From Paracoccus contaminans (GTDB lineage Bacteria; Pseudomonadota; Alphaproteobacteria; Rhodobacterales; Rhodobacteraceae), in contig NZ_CP020612.1 in assembly GCF_002105555.1 (NCBI RefSeq), forward strand, positions 1,728,001-1,792,000: 64,000 nucleotides of DNA, given 5' to 3'. Every line of letters begins with the position of its first letter. Position 1 is the stretch's first letter. Shown here in pieces: positions 35,263 to 43,614 of this stretch. A program made the translations under genes and the position numbers. Under the pieces are notes generated by a model. That model was not told the origin of the DNA and did no database searches. It saw only the letters and a program-made list of their open reading frames with translations.

Positions 35263-36593
35263 TCGGTGGTCCTGACCTGCTGTTTCTGCGCGGTGGCGCT
35301 GCCATCCGCCTTGTCGGTATCTGCTGGGGGGTCCGTTTCGGGACCGATGACCGGATTCATCACGAACCATTCGGTCGGGTCCAGCGTTTCCTTGCCCCGC
35401 CGCAATTCGATGTAAAGCTGCTGCGCCGGCGGGGCCGGGCGGCCGCCCGCCGCCGCCTCGACAAAGGCGGCGCCGAACTCGGCTGCGGCGCCCTCGTCGC
35501 CCCCCATGATGGCAAGCGGCTCGCCCGCCGCAACCACGTCGCCGGTCGCCCCGAACACCTGCCCCAGCCCGGCCAGCACCAGCAGATAGCCCCGCTCCGG
35601 CTCGACGATCATCACGTTGCCGTAATCCAGCAGCGGGCCGCGATAGCGGATCGTCGCAGGCCAGGGCGCCGTGACCAGCGCGCCCGGCCCGGTGGCCAGC
35701 ATGATGCCGGGGCGCTTGACGCCCCGCGCATCCGCCTCGCCGGGGCGCAGCATCAGCTCGCCCACCGCAGGCAGGGCAAGGCTGCCCTGCGCGGCCTCGA
35801 AATCGGCGGTGGGGGCGCCGATATCCTGTTCCATCTGGCCGATCCCGTCGGCAAAGCCGTCAAGCGTGTCGGCCGATCTGAGCAGCGCGGTCAGTTCGGC
35901 CGGATCGGCGGCAAAGCGCGTCGGCGTGGTCGAGCGATCGGTCACGGCCGATACCAGCAGCCGGCGCGCCTCCTGCACGCGCTGGACGCCCTGGGCCAGC
36001 GTGTCGGCGGCCGACTGTTCGATCCGGCGCACCGTGGCGATCTCGTCCAGCCCGGTCCTGAGCGTATCGGCCTCGGCCCGCAGGGCAGGGGCAACGGCCG
36101 ACAGCACCATGCCCGACTGGGCCGTGGCGGTCGGGCCGGCGGGATGCAGCAGCATAAGCGTCTCGGGCGACTGTCCCATCGAGGCCATGACCCCGATCAC
36201 GCGGGCCAGGCGGTCGCGGCGCTGCTCGAACTCGGCCCGGACCTGCGCCTCGCGCAGGGCGGCGCGGCGCAGGCTGCCCCGCAGCGCCGCCTGGCCGCGT
36301 TCATAGGCCCGGATCACCTCGCCCAGCGCCATGACCTGATCATCCGCCGTCAGCGCCTGGTCAAGCTGCCCGATCGCCTGGCGCAGCGAAGCGGCCGCGG
36401 CGGCCGCATCGGCGGCGGCGGCATTGGCCGGGATCTGCGCGTCCTCGTCACCGGCGGCGGCGTCGGCGCCAGCGGCGGTGGTGACGGCCTTGCGCCCGTT
36501 TTCGGTGACAAGCGTCTGCGCCGATGCAGGCGCCGGCCCCAGCGACAGGACCAGCAGCATCGCCGTTCGGCAAAGGCGGCCGGCAAGCGTCAC
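35259..36593 (-). CDS. envC: Murein hydrolase activator EnvC-like protein
   Basis: A periplasmic coiled-coil protein that activates amidases at the division site. The GTG at 36593, overlapping the gpmI stop as GTGA, is chosen; it gives VTLAGRLCRTAMLLVLSLGP then a signal cleavage near ASAQTLV. The 444 residues have a long coiled coil (about 60-230, many Arg/Glu/Ala heptads) and a LytM/peptidase M23 domain at the end (KRPGIMLATGPGALVTAPWP through GQVFGATGDVVAAGEPLAIM). The metal-binding His residues of active M23 enzymes are not seen, as expected for an EnvC activator. Cotranscribed with ctpA. Confidence 0.88.
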   Translation of the reverse strand: MTLAGRLCRTAMLLVLSLGPAPASAQTLVTENGRKAVTTAAGADAAAGDEDAQIPANAAAADAAAAAASLRQAIGQLDQALTADDQVMALGEVIRAYERGQAALRGSLRRAALREAQVRAEFEQRRDRLARVIGVMASMGQSPETLMLLHPAGPTATAQSGMVLSAVAPALRAEADTLRTGLDEIATVRRIEQSAADTLAQGVQRVQEARRLLVSAVTDRSTTPTRFAADPAELTALLRSADTLDGFADGIGQMEQDIGAPTADFEAAQGSLALPAVGELMLRPGEADARGVKRPGIMLATGPGALVTAPWPATIRYRGPLLDYGNVMIVEPERGYLLVLAGLGQVFGATGDVVAAGEPLAIMGGDEGAAAEFGAAFVEAAAGGRPAPPAQQLYIELRRGKETLDPTEWFVMNPVIGPETDPPADTDKADGSATAQKQQVRTTE

Positions 36594-38122
36594 GCGGCAG
36601 GCCGTTCGATCAGGCTGCGCCCCGTCATTTCGGGCGGCAGCGGCAGGCCCATCAGGTCCAGCACCGTGGGCGCCACATCGGCAAGCCGGCCGCCCTGCCG
36701 CAGCCGCGCGCCGGGCGGCCCCCCCGCGACGATCACCGGCACCGGATTGGTGGTATGGGCGGTGTGCGGCCCGCCCGTCACCGGGTCCACCATCGTCTCG
36801 CAATTGCCGTGATCGGCGATGACGACGGCCGCGCCCCCCGCGCTGTCCAGCGCCGCCAGCATCGCGCCAAGGCCCCGGTCCACCGCCTCGCAGGCGCGGA
36901 TCGCGGCCGGCAGGCTGCCGGTGTGGCCGACCATGTCGGGATTGGCGAAATTGACCACGATCAGGTCATAGCCCGCGCCGATCGCCTCGACCAGCCTGGC
37001 CGTCACCTCGGCCGCCGCCATTTCCGGGGCAAGGTCATAGGTCGCCACCCGGGGGCTGGCGGGCATGAATCGGTCCTCGCCCGGCTCGGGCGTTTCCTTG
37101 CCGCCGTTCAGGAAGAAGGTGACATGGGGATATTTCTCGGTCTCGGCCAGGCGGAACTGGCGCAGGCCATGCGCCGCGACCCAGGCGCCCAGCGTGTTCA
37201 CCACCTGCCGCTTGGGATAGGCCGCCGCCATGTATTCGTCGTGGCGGGCCGAATAGTCCACCATGCCCAGCACCCCCGTCCAGGCCGGCCGGCCGGATAC
37301 GTCAAAGGCGTCAAAGGCGGGATCGGCCAGGGCGGCCATGATCTCGCGCGCCCGGTCGGCCCGGAAGTTGAGGCAGAAGAACCCGTCCCCGTCCCGCGCG
37401 CCGGCATAGCCGGCGACGACATGGGGCTGGATGAACTCGTCCGTCTCGGCGCGGGCATAGCTGTCCACGACCGCCGCCTCGGCGCTGGCGGCGGGCAGCC
37501 CCTCGGCGCGGACCATCGCCGCCCAGGCGCGTTGCACACGGTCCCAGCGGTTGTCGCGGTCCATGGCGTAATAGCGCCCGATCACGGTGCCAATGCGCGC
37601 GCCCGCCGGCAGCGCGCCGGCAAGTTCGGTCACGAAGCCGTGGGCCGATTGCGGCGGCACGTCGCGCCCGTCGGTGATGGCGTGGATCACCACCGGCACG
37701 CCCTGGCCCGCGATCGCCTGCGCGGCGGCGATGACATGGGCCAGATGACCATGCACGCCGCCGTTCGAGACGACGCCCATCAGATGCGCGGTCCCGCCGC
37801 TTTCGCGCAGGCGGCGGGCAAAGGCGGCGATCTGTTCGTTCGCAAAGAAGCTGCGGTCCTCGATGGCCAGGTCGATCTGGCCTAGATCCATGGCCACCAC
37901 GCGCCCGGCCCCGATATTGGTGTGGCCGACCTCGGAATTGCCCATCTGCCCGCGCGGCAGCCCCGCATCCGGGCCAAAGGTGGTCAGCGTGGCATTGGGG
38001 CATGCGCCGCGCAGCCGGTCATAATTCGGCGTTCTCGCCATGTCGGGGGCGCTCTGCTCGGGCCGGTCCGAAATGCCCCACCCATCAAGGATGCACAGGA
38101 CGACGGGTCTGGGATGGGTCAT
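36590..38122 (-). CDS. gpmI: 2,3-bisphosphoglycerate-independent phosphoglycerate mutase GpmI
   Basis: Interconverts 3- and 2-phosphoglycerate in glycolysis and gluconeogenesis. It is a two-Mn alkaline-phosphatase-fold enzyme. The 510 residues are standard: metal Asp in CILDGWGISDR, the phosphorylated Ser63 in QMGNSEVGHTNIGAGR, HAITDGRDVPP in the transferase domain, and NFANPDMVGHTG and IADHGNCETM for the second metal set. It is the first gene of the gpmI-envC-ctpA-rppH operon, with three successive 4-base overlaps binding the genes translationally. dut is divergent, 158 bases away. Confidence 0.97.
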   Translation of the reverse strand: MTHPRPVVLCILDGWGISDRPEQSAPDMARTPNYDRLRGACPNATLTTFGPDAGLPRGQMGNSEVGHTNIGAGRVVAMDLGQIDLAIEDRSFFANEQIAAFARRLRESGGTAHLMGVVSNGGVHGHLAHVIAAAQAIAGQGVPVVIHAITDGRDVPPQSAHGFVTELAGALPAGARIGTVIGRYYAMDRDNRWDRVQRAWAAMVRAEGLPAASAEAAVVDSYARAETDEFIQPHVVAGYAGARDGDGFFCLNFRADRAREIMAALADPAFDAFDVSGRPAWTGVLGMVDYSARHDEYMAAAYPKRQVVNTLGAWVAAHGLRQFRLAETEKYPHVTFFLNGGKETPEPGEDRFMPASPRVATYDLAPEMAAAEVTARLVEAIGAGYDLIVVNFANPDMVGHTGSLPAAIRACEAVDRGLGAMLAALDSAGGAAVVIADHGNCETMVDPVTGGPHTAHTTNPVPVIVAGGPPGARLRQGGRLADVAPTVLDLMGLPLPPEMTGRSLIERPAA

Positions 38123-38280
38123 GGCGGTCCCCCTTTTCGCGGGCGGCTGATCGGCCGGTTTCTAAGCCCGCGCCGCGCCCGCGGCAAGCCGCGCGGCCCG
38201 CCCCCGCGGAACGAGCGCGTGACCTTGGCGCCCGCGCCCGCTAAGTCCCCTTGCCAGGAACTGCCGCAGAAAGCTCCCCG

Positions 38281-38760
38281 ATGAACCCGACGACGCTGGC
38301 CCCCCGCATTCAACTGAGGATCCTCGATCCGCGCCTGCCGGGCTGGGGCGGCCCCGCCTTTCAGACGGCCGGCGCGGCGGCGGTGGATCTGCATGCCTGC
38401 CTTGATGGGCCGCTGGTGCTGGCGGCGGGCGGGCCGGCGGTGCTGATCGGGTCGGGGATGGCGCTGCACATGGCCGACCCCCATCTTGCGGCGCTGGTGC
38501 TGCCCCGGTCGGGGCTGGGGCATCGCGCGGGTCTGGTGATGGGCAATGGCGCCGGGCTGATCGACGCCGATTACATGGACGAGATCCGCATCAGCGCGCT
38601 GAACCGCAACCCGCCGGGGGGCGATCCGATCACCATCCGTCCGGGCGAGCGCATCGCGCAGCTGCTGTTCATTCCCGTGGTCCGGCCGGTCTTTGACCTG
38701 GTCGAGGCGTTCTCGGGCCGCTCAGGGCGCAGCGGCGGCTTCGGCTCGACGGGGGTCTGA
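38281..38760 (+). CDS. dut: Deoxyuridine 5'-triphosphate nucleotidohydrolase (dUTPase)
   Basis: Hydrolyses dUTP to dUMP, keeping uracil out of DNA. The start MNPTTLAPRIQLRILDPRLP gives 159 residues, the size of trimeric dUTPases. The five motifs can be followed: GAAAVDLHACLD (motif 1), LPRSGLGHRAGL (2), GLIDADYMDEI (3, with the catalytic Asp in DADY), RPGERIAQLLF (4) and RSGRSGGFGSTG (5). The motif 3 end, YMDE instead of the usual YxGE, is a minor variation. The MoeB-like gene begins 5 bases downstream. Confidence 0.95.
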   Translation: MNPTTLAPRIQLRILDPRLPGWGGPAFQTAGAAAVDLHACLDGPLVLAAGGPAVLIGSGMALHMADPHLAALVLPRSGLGHRAGLVMGNGAGLIDADYMDEIRISALNRNPPGGDPITIRPGERIAQLLFIPVVRPVFDLVEAFSGRSGRSGGFGSTGV

Positions 38761-38765
38761 GGGGG

Positions 38766-39958
38766 ATGACGGCCGCGCTGATCCTTGCCGCCCTGGTCCT
38801 GGCTGCCCTGACCGTCCGGCGTTTCGGAGCCGGCTGGCTGGCGGGGGGCCTTGCGGCGCTGTGGGCGCTGGGTTGTGCGTGGCTGGCGCTGGGCGGGGCC
38901 CTGCATGGGCCGGCGGCGGCCGGCTGGGTGGCGGGGGGGCGCTGGCCGTGGGACTGGCCGGCTATGGGGCGCTGCTTGCCCGGTTGCGCCGCCATGCCCG
39001 CGGCAGGCGCGAGGCGCAGCCGGGCGAGCTGGGGCACCCCGCCGACGGGCGGCCCCGTGCGCGGGCATCCGCCGAAAACCCTGCGCCTGCCGCACCGCCC
39101 CTCCTGGCTTCATCGCCTCCGGCCCCGACCACGGGCTTGGCCGGCGGCGCGGCGGCACAGGCCCGGCCCCCGGCGGATCCCTCCGGCCCCCTGACCGATC
39201 CCGAACTGGACCGCTATGCCCGCCACATCGCCCTGCGCGAACTGGGCGGTGCGGGCCAGCGGCGGCTGCGCGCCGCCCGCGTCCTGGTGGCGGGGGCGGG
39301 GGGGCTGGGCGCGCCGGTCCTGCAATACCTGGCCGCCGCGGGCGTGGGGCGGATCACGCTCGCCGATGACGATTCGGTCAGCCTGTCGAACCTGCAGCGG
39401 CAGGTGATCTTTGCCACCGCCGATATCGGCCGGCCCAAGGCCCTGGCCGCGGCGGATGCGCTGGCGCGGCTCAACCCCCATGTCGCCGTCACCCCGCTGC
39501 TGCGCCGCGTGACCGGGGCTGACCGGGAACTGGTCGGCGCCCATGACCTGGTGCTGGACGGCACCGACAGCCTTGCCAGCCGCCTGGCGATCAATGCCGC
39601 CTGCGTGGCCGCGTCCGTGCCCCTGATCGCCGGCGCAATCGCCCAGTGGGAAGGGCAGGTGGCCCTGTATGACCCGGCGCGGGGCGGCCCCTGCCTTGCC
39701 TGCCTGTTCCCCCGGCCCCCGGCGCCGGGGCTTGCGCCCTCCTGCGCCGAGGCGGGCGTGGTGGGGGCGCTGCCCGGCGTGGTTGGCAGCCTCATGGCGA
39801 TCGAGGCGATCAAGCTGGTCGGCGGCGTGGTCGCCAGCGGCGCGGGCGCAGGGCTGCGCGGCCGCATGCTGATCCTCGACGGGCTGTGGGGGGACACGCG
39901 GATGGTCGCGGTGACGGCGCGGCCGGGCTGCCCGGTCTGCGGCGGGCGCGGCGCCTGA
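38766..39958 (+). CDS. Membrane-anchored MoeB/HesA/ThiF-type adenylyltransferase, frameshifted as assembled
   Basis: An E1-like enzyme that adenylates the C-terminus of a small sulfur-carrier protein (MoaD or ThiS type). From 38766 the first frame encodes two membrane helices (MTAALILAALVLAALTVRRF and LAGGLAALWALGCAWLALGG). At the 7-G run 38933-38939 the sense continues one frame over, as ALAVGLAGYGALLARLRRHA. The enzyme domain then follows with GAGGLGAPVLQYLAAAGVGR (ATP site), ADDDSVSLSNLQRQ, APSCAEAGVVGALPG (active-site Cys region) and zinc CxxC pairs in CLACLF and CPVCGG. One added G gives 397 residues. A membrane-tethered MoeB is known in this family group. No MoaD/ThiS gene is adjacent. 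Confidence 0.88.
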
Positions 39959-40131
39959 GGGGCAGGCCCCCCGCTGTGTCCGCGGCGCGACGGTGGCGCG
40001 AGGATCCGGCGGGTGGGGGATTGCGCCTTTTCTCTAATCATGCGCGGAGTTCAGGGAACGAAATCCGGCGATTGCCGCGTTGTCACCGCAGCGTCCACCC
40101 GCGTTTCGTCGAAAGAGGGAGTAATCTGAAC

Positions 40132-40572
40132 ATGACCTATCTCAAGCCCGCCCTGGCCCTTGTGGCCGCCATGTCGCTGTCGGCCTGCCTTCCGGGCCAG
40201 ACGACCACCACCGTCGCAACCCCCGGCCAGGCGCCGGTCGTCGTTGTGGACGGCCCCGAGGTCGCTCCTGCCGCGCCGCGCGAGAATTCGGGCGACGTTC
40301 AGGGCGCCGATTCGCTGAACGGCACCTGGAACCTGGTGAAATCGCAGTGCGGCGATGCCAAGTCGAAGGGCAGCCTCAAGATCGACGGCCGCACCTTCAC
40401 CTTCCCGACCGCCACCTGCACGGCCACCAACTCGCAGGTGCAGAGCAACTATACCAGCACCACGCTGGGCTGCTCGGGCGCGCCGAACCGGCAGGTCAAC
40501 ATCTCGATCAAGCCGGGCATCATGCGCCTGAACGAGGACAGCACCACGCTGACCTACTACCGCTGCATGTAA
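40132..40572 (+). CDS. Small lipoprotein, AprI/Inh- or lipocalin-like
   Basis: A 146-residue lipoprotein: MTYLKPALALVAAMSLSAC has a lipobox SLSAC with the lipidated Cys at position 19. A Pro/Val linker follows, then a beta-rich domain starting LNGTWNLVKSQCGDAKSKGS, with further Cys residues (TATCTATNSQ, TLGCSGAPN, YYRCM) that probably form two disulfides. The GTWxL opening resembles small eight-stranded barrels such as protease inhibitor Inh, but I do not assign a function. The long open frame upstream is not coding. GAAAGAGGGAG precedes the start at a greater than usual distance. A strong terminator follows at 40621. Confidence 0.78.
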   Translation: MTYLKPALALVAAMSLSACLPGQTTTTVATPGQAPVVVVDGPEVAPAAPRENSGDVQGADSLNGTWNLVKSQCGDAKSKGSLKIDGRTFTFPTATCTATNSQVQSNYTSTTLGCSGAPNRQVNISIKPGIMRLNEDSTTLTYYRCM

Positions 40573-40620
40573 GCAGGCCGACCGCGGTGCGCATGCCGCG
40601 GCGCTGCTGAACAAAGCCGA

Positions 40621-40646
40621 ACGCCCCGGTCCTGCCGGGGCGTTTT
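40621..40646 (+). terminator. Intrinsic terminator of the small lipoprotein gene
   Basis: A 9-bp perfect stem ACGCCCCGG/CCGGGGCGT with a TCCTG loop ends in TTTT. It sits 48 bases after the lipoprotein stop and 21 bases before the stop of the convergent SH3 gene. Confidence 0.88.
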
Positions 40647-40667
40647 CATCTGCGCTGGCCGGCAGGG

Positions 40668-41438
40668 TCATTCCCGGATCTCGCCGGCGTCCACGCCCCA
40701 CAGCGATGTCTTGACCACCCAGCCCTTTTCGCCGCCCCCCGACACGCGGCACCAGTCCCTGACACATTCATGAAGCCGCACGATCGCGCCCGCCTCGGCC
40801 CGCGCGATGATCGCGCCATTCCCGTCCGCGCGTGCGCGCAGTTCGGCCATGTCGGTGGTGATGATCGCGGTCCTGACCCCCGACAGCAGGGAATAATGCA
40901 CCCAGCCGCCCGCCCCGTCCTGGTCCTCGACCCGCCGCCAATGGCCGAATTCTGCCACCACCCGCAGCGGCATGCCGGGATGGCGGAAGACCCAGTCGAT
41001 CCGGTGCGACAGGCTTGGGCCGCGCCGGGCATTCCCCTCGCCCCCCTTGAGGCTGACATAGCGGGGCAGTGGCAGGTTGGTGACCGGGCCCTTGCCCGGA
41101 TCGCGCGGCGCCGCCTGGTGGCGCGAGATGAGGGAATCGGCCGTGATCTCGGTCCGATCGACCTCAAGCGCGGCCGAGCCGTCGCCCCCCGCGGCCGCTG
41201 CGGGCGGCGGCGGAACGGCGGCCCCGGCAGGGGCGGGCGCCGCCGCCGAAGGCACGGCCCGGCCGGCGGCCGCGGGATCAGTCCCGCCCTCTCCGGCCTG
41301 GCCGGGGCCGCCCTGCGCCCGTGCACCGGACAGCCCGATCGAGACGGCCACGGACAGACCCAGCACCATCGCCGCCGCCAGCCCCGCGCGCCGTCGCGCC
41401 GGCAGCCGCCGGCCAGCTGCGGAAGATGTCGTGTCCAT
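40668..41438 (-). CDS. Exported protein with two bacterial SH3 domains
   Basis: A 256-residue periplasmic protein. The start MDTTSSAAGRRLPARRRAGL at 41438 precedes a hydrophobic signal (AAAMVLGLSVAVSIGLSGAR). A Pro/Ala-rich linker (about 45-80) leads to two SH3-type folds: LPRYVSLKGGEGNARRGPS with VFRHPGMPLRVVAEFGHWRR and WVHYSLLSG, then MAELRARADGNGAIIARAEA with LHECVRDWCRVSGG and GWVVKTSLWGV. Such domains bind peptidoglycan or its peptides. Members in alphaproteobacteria are widespread but unstudied. It diverges from the 2-hydroxyacid dehydrogenase gene at 41554. Confidence 0.85.
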   Translation of the reverse strand: MDTTSSAAGRRLPARRRAGLAAAMVLGLSVAVSIGLSGARAQGGPGQAGEGGTDPAAAGRAVPSAAAPAPAGAAVPPPPAAAAGGDGSAALEVDRTEITADSLISRHQAAPRDPGKGPVTNLPLPRYVSLKGGEGNARRGPSLSHRIDWVFRHPGMPLRVVAEFGHWRRVEDQDGAGGWVHYSLLSGVRTAIITTDMAELRARADGNGAIIARAEAGAIVRLHECVRDWCRVSGGGEKGWVVKTSLWGVDAGEIRE

Positions 41439-41553
41439 GGATCGCCTTTCGTGCCCTGCGCCCCGCGAAATCGGCCACCGCGCCGGGGTCTTGTGCGCGC
41501 CTGGCGTTGGGGGCAGTCTGCCAAACGGAAACAGGCATTGGAAGAGACCTCGG

Positions 41554-42555
41554 ATGGCCGGTACCGCATCTCCTCGTGATCGGCTGACGGTGACCGTGAC
41601 GCGCCGTCTGCCGCATCTGGTCGAGGCGCGGATGGCCGAATTGTTCGATGTGCGCCTGCGCGAGGTGGACGGGCGGATGAGCCGCGACGAGCTTGCCGCC
41701 GCGATGCAAGGCAGCGACGTGCTGGTGCCGACCGTATCCGACCAGATCGACGCGAACCTGCTGGCGCAGGCGGGCGAGCGGTTGCGCCTGATCGCCAATT
41801 ACGGCGCGGGCGTCGATCACATCGACGTGGAATCGGCCCGCCGCCGCGGCATCCTGGTGTCAAACACGCCCGGCGCCACGACCGAGGATACCGCCGACAT
41901 CGCGATCGCGCTGATGCTGGCGGTGACGCGCCGCATCCCTGAGGGGCTGGCCGAAATGCAGGCTGGCCGCTGGGAGGGCTGGGCGCCGACCGCGCATCTG
42001 GGCGGGCGCATCGGCGGGCGGCGTCTGGGCATCCTGGGCATGGGCCGCATCGGCCAGGCCGTCGCCCGGCGCGCCCATGTCTTCGGGATGCAGATCCATT
42101 ATCACAACCGCCGCCGCCTGCGCCCCGAAACCGAGGAGGCGCTGCACGCGACCTGGTGGGAAAGCCTCGACCAGATGCTCGCGCGGGTGGACATCCTGTC
42201 GATAAACGCGCCCCATACCCCCTCGACCTATCACCTGCTCAGCGCGCGCCGTCTCAAGCTGATGAAGCCCTCGGCGGTGATCGTGAACACCTCGCGCGGC
42301 GAGGTCATCGACGAGAATGCAATGACGCGGATGCTGCGCGCGGGCGAGCTGGCCGGGGCCGGCCTTGACGTGTTCGAGCACGGGCATGAGATCAACCCGC
42401 GCCTGCGCGAGGCCCCGAATGTCGTCATGCTGCCGCATATGGGATCGGCCACGGTCGAAGGGCGGGTCGAGATGGGCGAAAAGGTCATCATCAACATCAA
42501 GACCTTCGCCGACGGCCATCGCCCGCCCGATCTGGTCCTGCCCGGCATGCTGTAG
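41554..42555 (+). CDS. D-isomer specific 2-hydroxyacid dehydrogenase (glyoxylate/hydroxypyruvate reductase-like)
   Basis: A 333-residue NAD(P)H-dependent reductase of 2-ketoacids. The start at 41554 (MAGTASPRDRLTVTVTRRLP) was chosen over the much longer open frame. The domain order is standard: substrate domain, Rossmann GILGMGRIGQAVARRAHVFG (about 155), the catalytic Arg in VNTSRGEVIDE, Glu in DVFEHGHEINP and His in MLPHMGSATVEGR. The sequence GADHID-like GAGVDHIDVESARRRG and the LPHMGS form are typical of glyoxylate reductases; the Glu loop EHGHEINP departs from the usual EPxxxxP. The true substrate is uncertain (glyoxylate or hydroxypyruvate). The gene is monocistronic. Confidence 0.9.
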   Translation: MAGTASPRDRLTVTVTRRLPHLVEARMAELFDVRLREVDGRMSRDELAAAMQGSDVLVPTVSDQIDANLLAQAGERLRLIANYGAGVDHIDVESARRRGILVSNTPGATTEDTADIAIALMLAVTRRIPEGLAEMQAGRWEGWAPTAHLGGRIGGRRLGILGMGRIGQAVARRAHVFGMQIHYHNRRRLRPETEEALHATWWESLDQMLARVDILSINAPHTPSTYHLLSARRLKLMKPSAVIVNTSRGEVIDENAMTRMLRAGELAGAGLDVFEHGHEINPRLREAPNVVMLPHMGSATVEGRVEMGEKVIINIKTFADGHRPPDLVLPGML

Positions 42556-42714
42556 GCGGCAGTGCCGCGCAGATCCGGAACGCCAGGGCGCCCGGACGCA
42601 ATCCCGCGCCATGGATTCCGGCCGGCACAAGGCAGGGCACCCCAGAGCCCGGGCGCATGGGCAAGCCGCGGCGGTGACGGGGGCGCGCCAGCAGGATGTC
42701 AGGCGCCCAAACGG

Positions 42715-42745
42715 AAAAGGCCGGCCCCGCAGGACCGGCCTTTTT
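42715..42745 (-). terminator. Bidirectional terminator downstream of tRNA-Gly
   Basis: AAAGGCCGG (42716-42724) pairs with CCGGCCTTT (42735-42743). T runs are present on both strands (TTTTT at 42741-42745 on plus; TTTT at 42718-42715 on minus), so it can end the tRNA transcript and any plus-strand read-through from the dehydrogenase gene. Confidence 0.85.
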
Positions 42746-42751
42746 CGATTT

Positions 42752-42826
42752 TGGAGCGGGCGATGAGATTCGAACTCACGACCCTAACCTTGGCAAGGTT
42801 ATGCTCTACCCCTGAGCTACGCCCGC
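42752..42826 (-). tRNA. tRNA-Gly (anticodon GCC)
   Basis: The minus strand folds as a complete 75-base tRNA including the encoded CCA. The acceptor arms are GCGGGCG/CGCCCGC, the D arm is GCTC-AGGGGTA-GAGC, the anticodon arm is TAACC-TTGCCAA-GGTTA with anticodon GCC, and the T arm is GTGAG-TTCGAAT-CTCAT. The discriminator is T followed by CCA. The tRNA decodes GGC/GGT, the main Gly codons in this GC-rich genome. It is followed by a strong terminator at 42745-42715 and is not part of an rRNA operon. Confidence 0.97.
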
Positions 42827-43059
42827 GCTCCGCATCCGGTGGCGTCCGCCGCCGGTGGAGCGGGGTTTAGACAACCGCGCGGCGGGCTGCAAGGGGAAAA
42901 ATGACGCGTCCTTGCACCTGATGGCGCCGGGCAGCGGCGACCGCGCGGGGCCGGGGCAAAGGCCCGCAGGCATCGGGACAGCGCCCTGCATGGGGCAGGG
43001 CGCCAGAGGCCAGGCCGGGCCGACAGGGGCTGCCCGGCCGCGCCGCGCGCGCCCTGAGC

Positions 43060-43506
43060 CTATCGGCGCGCGGCAAAGAACCCGCGCAGCAGCGCCTGCG
43101 ATTCGGCCCCGCCGATCCCGTCATAGACGACCGGCCTGTGATGGCACTGCGGATGGTCAAAGACCCGCGCCCCATGCGCGACCCCGCCCATCCGGGGATC
43201 GTCCGCGCCGTAATACAGCGTGGCGATGCGCGCCGCGGCGATGGCGGCCGCGCACATCGGGCAGGGCTCCAGCGTGACCCACAGCGCATGGCCGGGCAGC
43301 CGCTCGGACCCGGCGGCGGCGCAGGCGGCGCGGATGGCCAGGATCTCGGCATGGGCGGTGGGGTCGGACAGCGCGCGCGTGCGGTTGCCGGCCGCCGCCA
43401 CGACCCGCCCGGCCGGATCGCACAGCACGGCCCCCACCGGAACCTCGCCGCGCAGGGCGGCGGCGCGCGCCTGGGCCAGCGCATGGGGCATCTGCGTCCT
43501 GAACAT
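43060..43506 (-). CDS. tadA: tRNA-specific adenosine deaminase TadA
   Basis: Converts A34 to inosine in tRNA-Arg(ACG), essential for decoding CGN codons. The 148 residues have the zinc and proton-shuttle motif His52-Ala-Glu54 (DPTAHAEILAIR) and Cys82-x-x-Cys85 (EPCPMCAAAI), with VPVGAVLCDPAG at the N-terminus and YYGADDPRMGGVAH typical of TadA rather than other cytidine deaminases. Met6 is an alternative start. It is divergent from rluB, a common neighbour in this family. Confidence 0.95.
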   Translation of the reverse strand: MFRTQMPHALAQARAAALRGEVPVGAVLCDPAGRVVAAAGNRTRALSDPTAHAEILAIRAACAAAGSERLPGHALWVTLEPCPMCAAAIAAARIATLYYGADDPRMGGVAHGARVFDHPQCHHRPVVYDGIGGAESQALLRGFFAARR

Positions 43507-43614
43507 GGCCCCTGTTCGCGCGTCGCGCCCGGCCGCGCAAGAACCGCTTTCACCCCCGGCGCGTTGGCGCTAGACCGGCCCCCTTGCCCCCGCAGCGATG
43601 CGAAGGAGATCGCC

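Noticed and set aside
43138..43614. N-terminal extension of rluB upstream of 43615
   Set aside because: It is antisense to tadA; GAAGGAGAT and MTDPDETPG mark the start at 43615.
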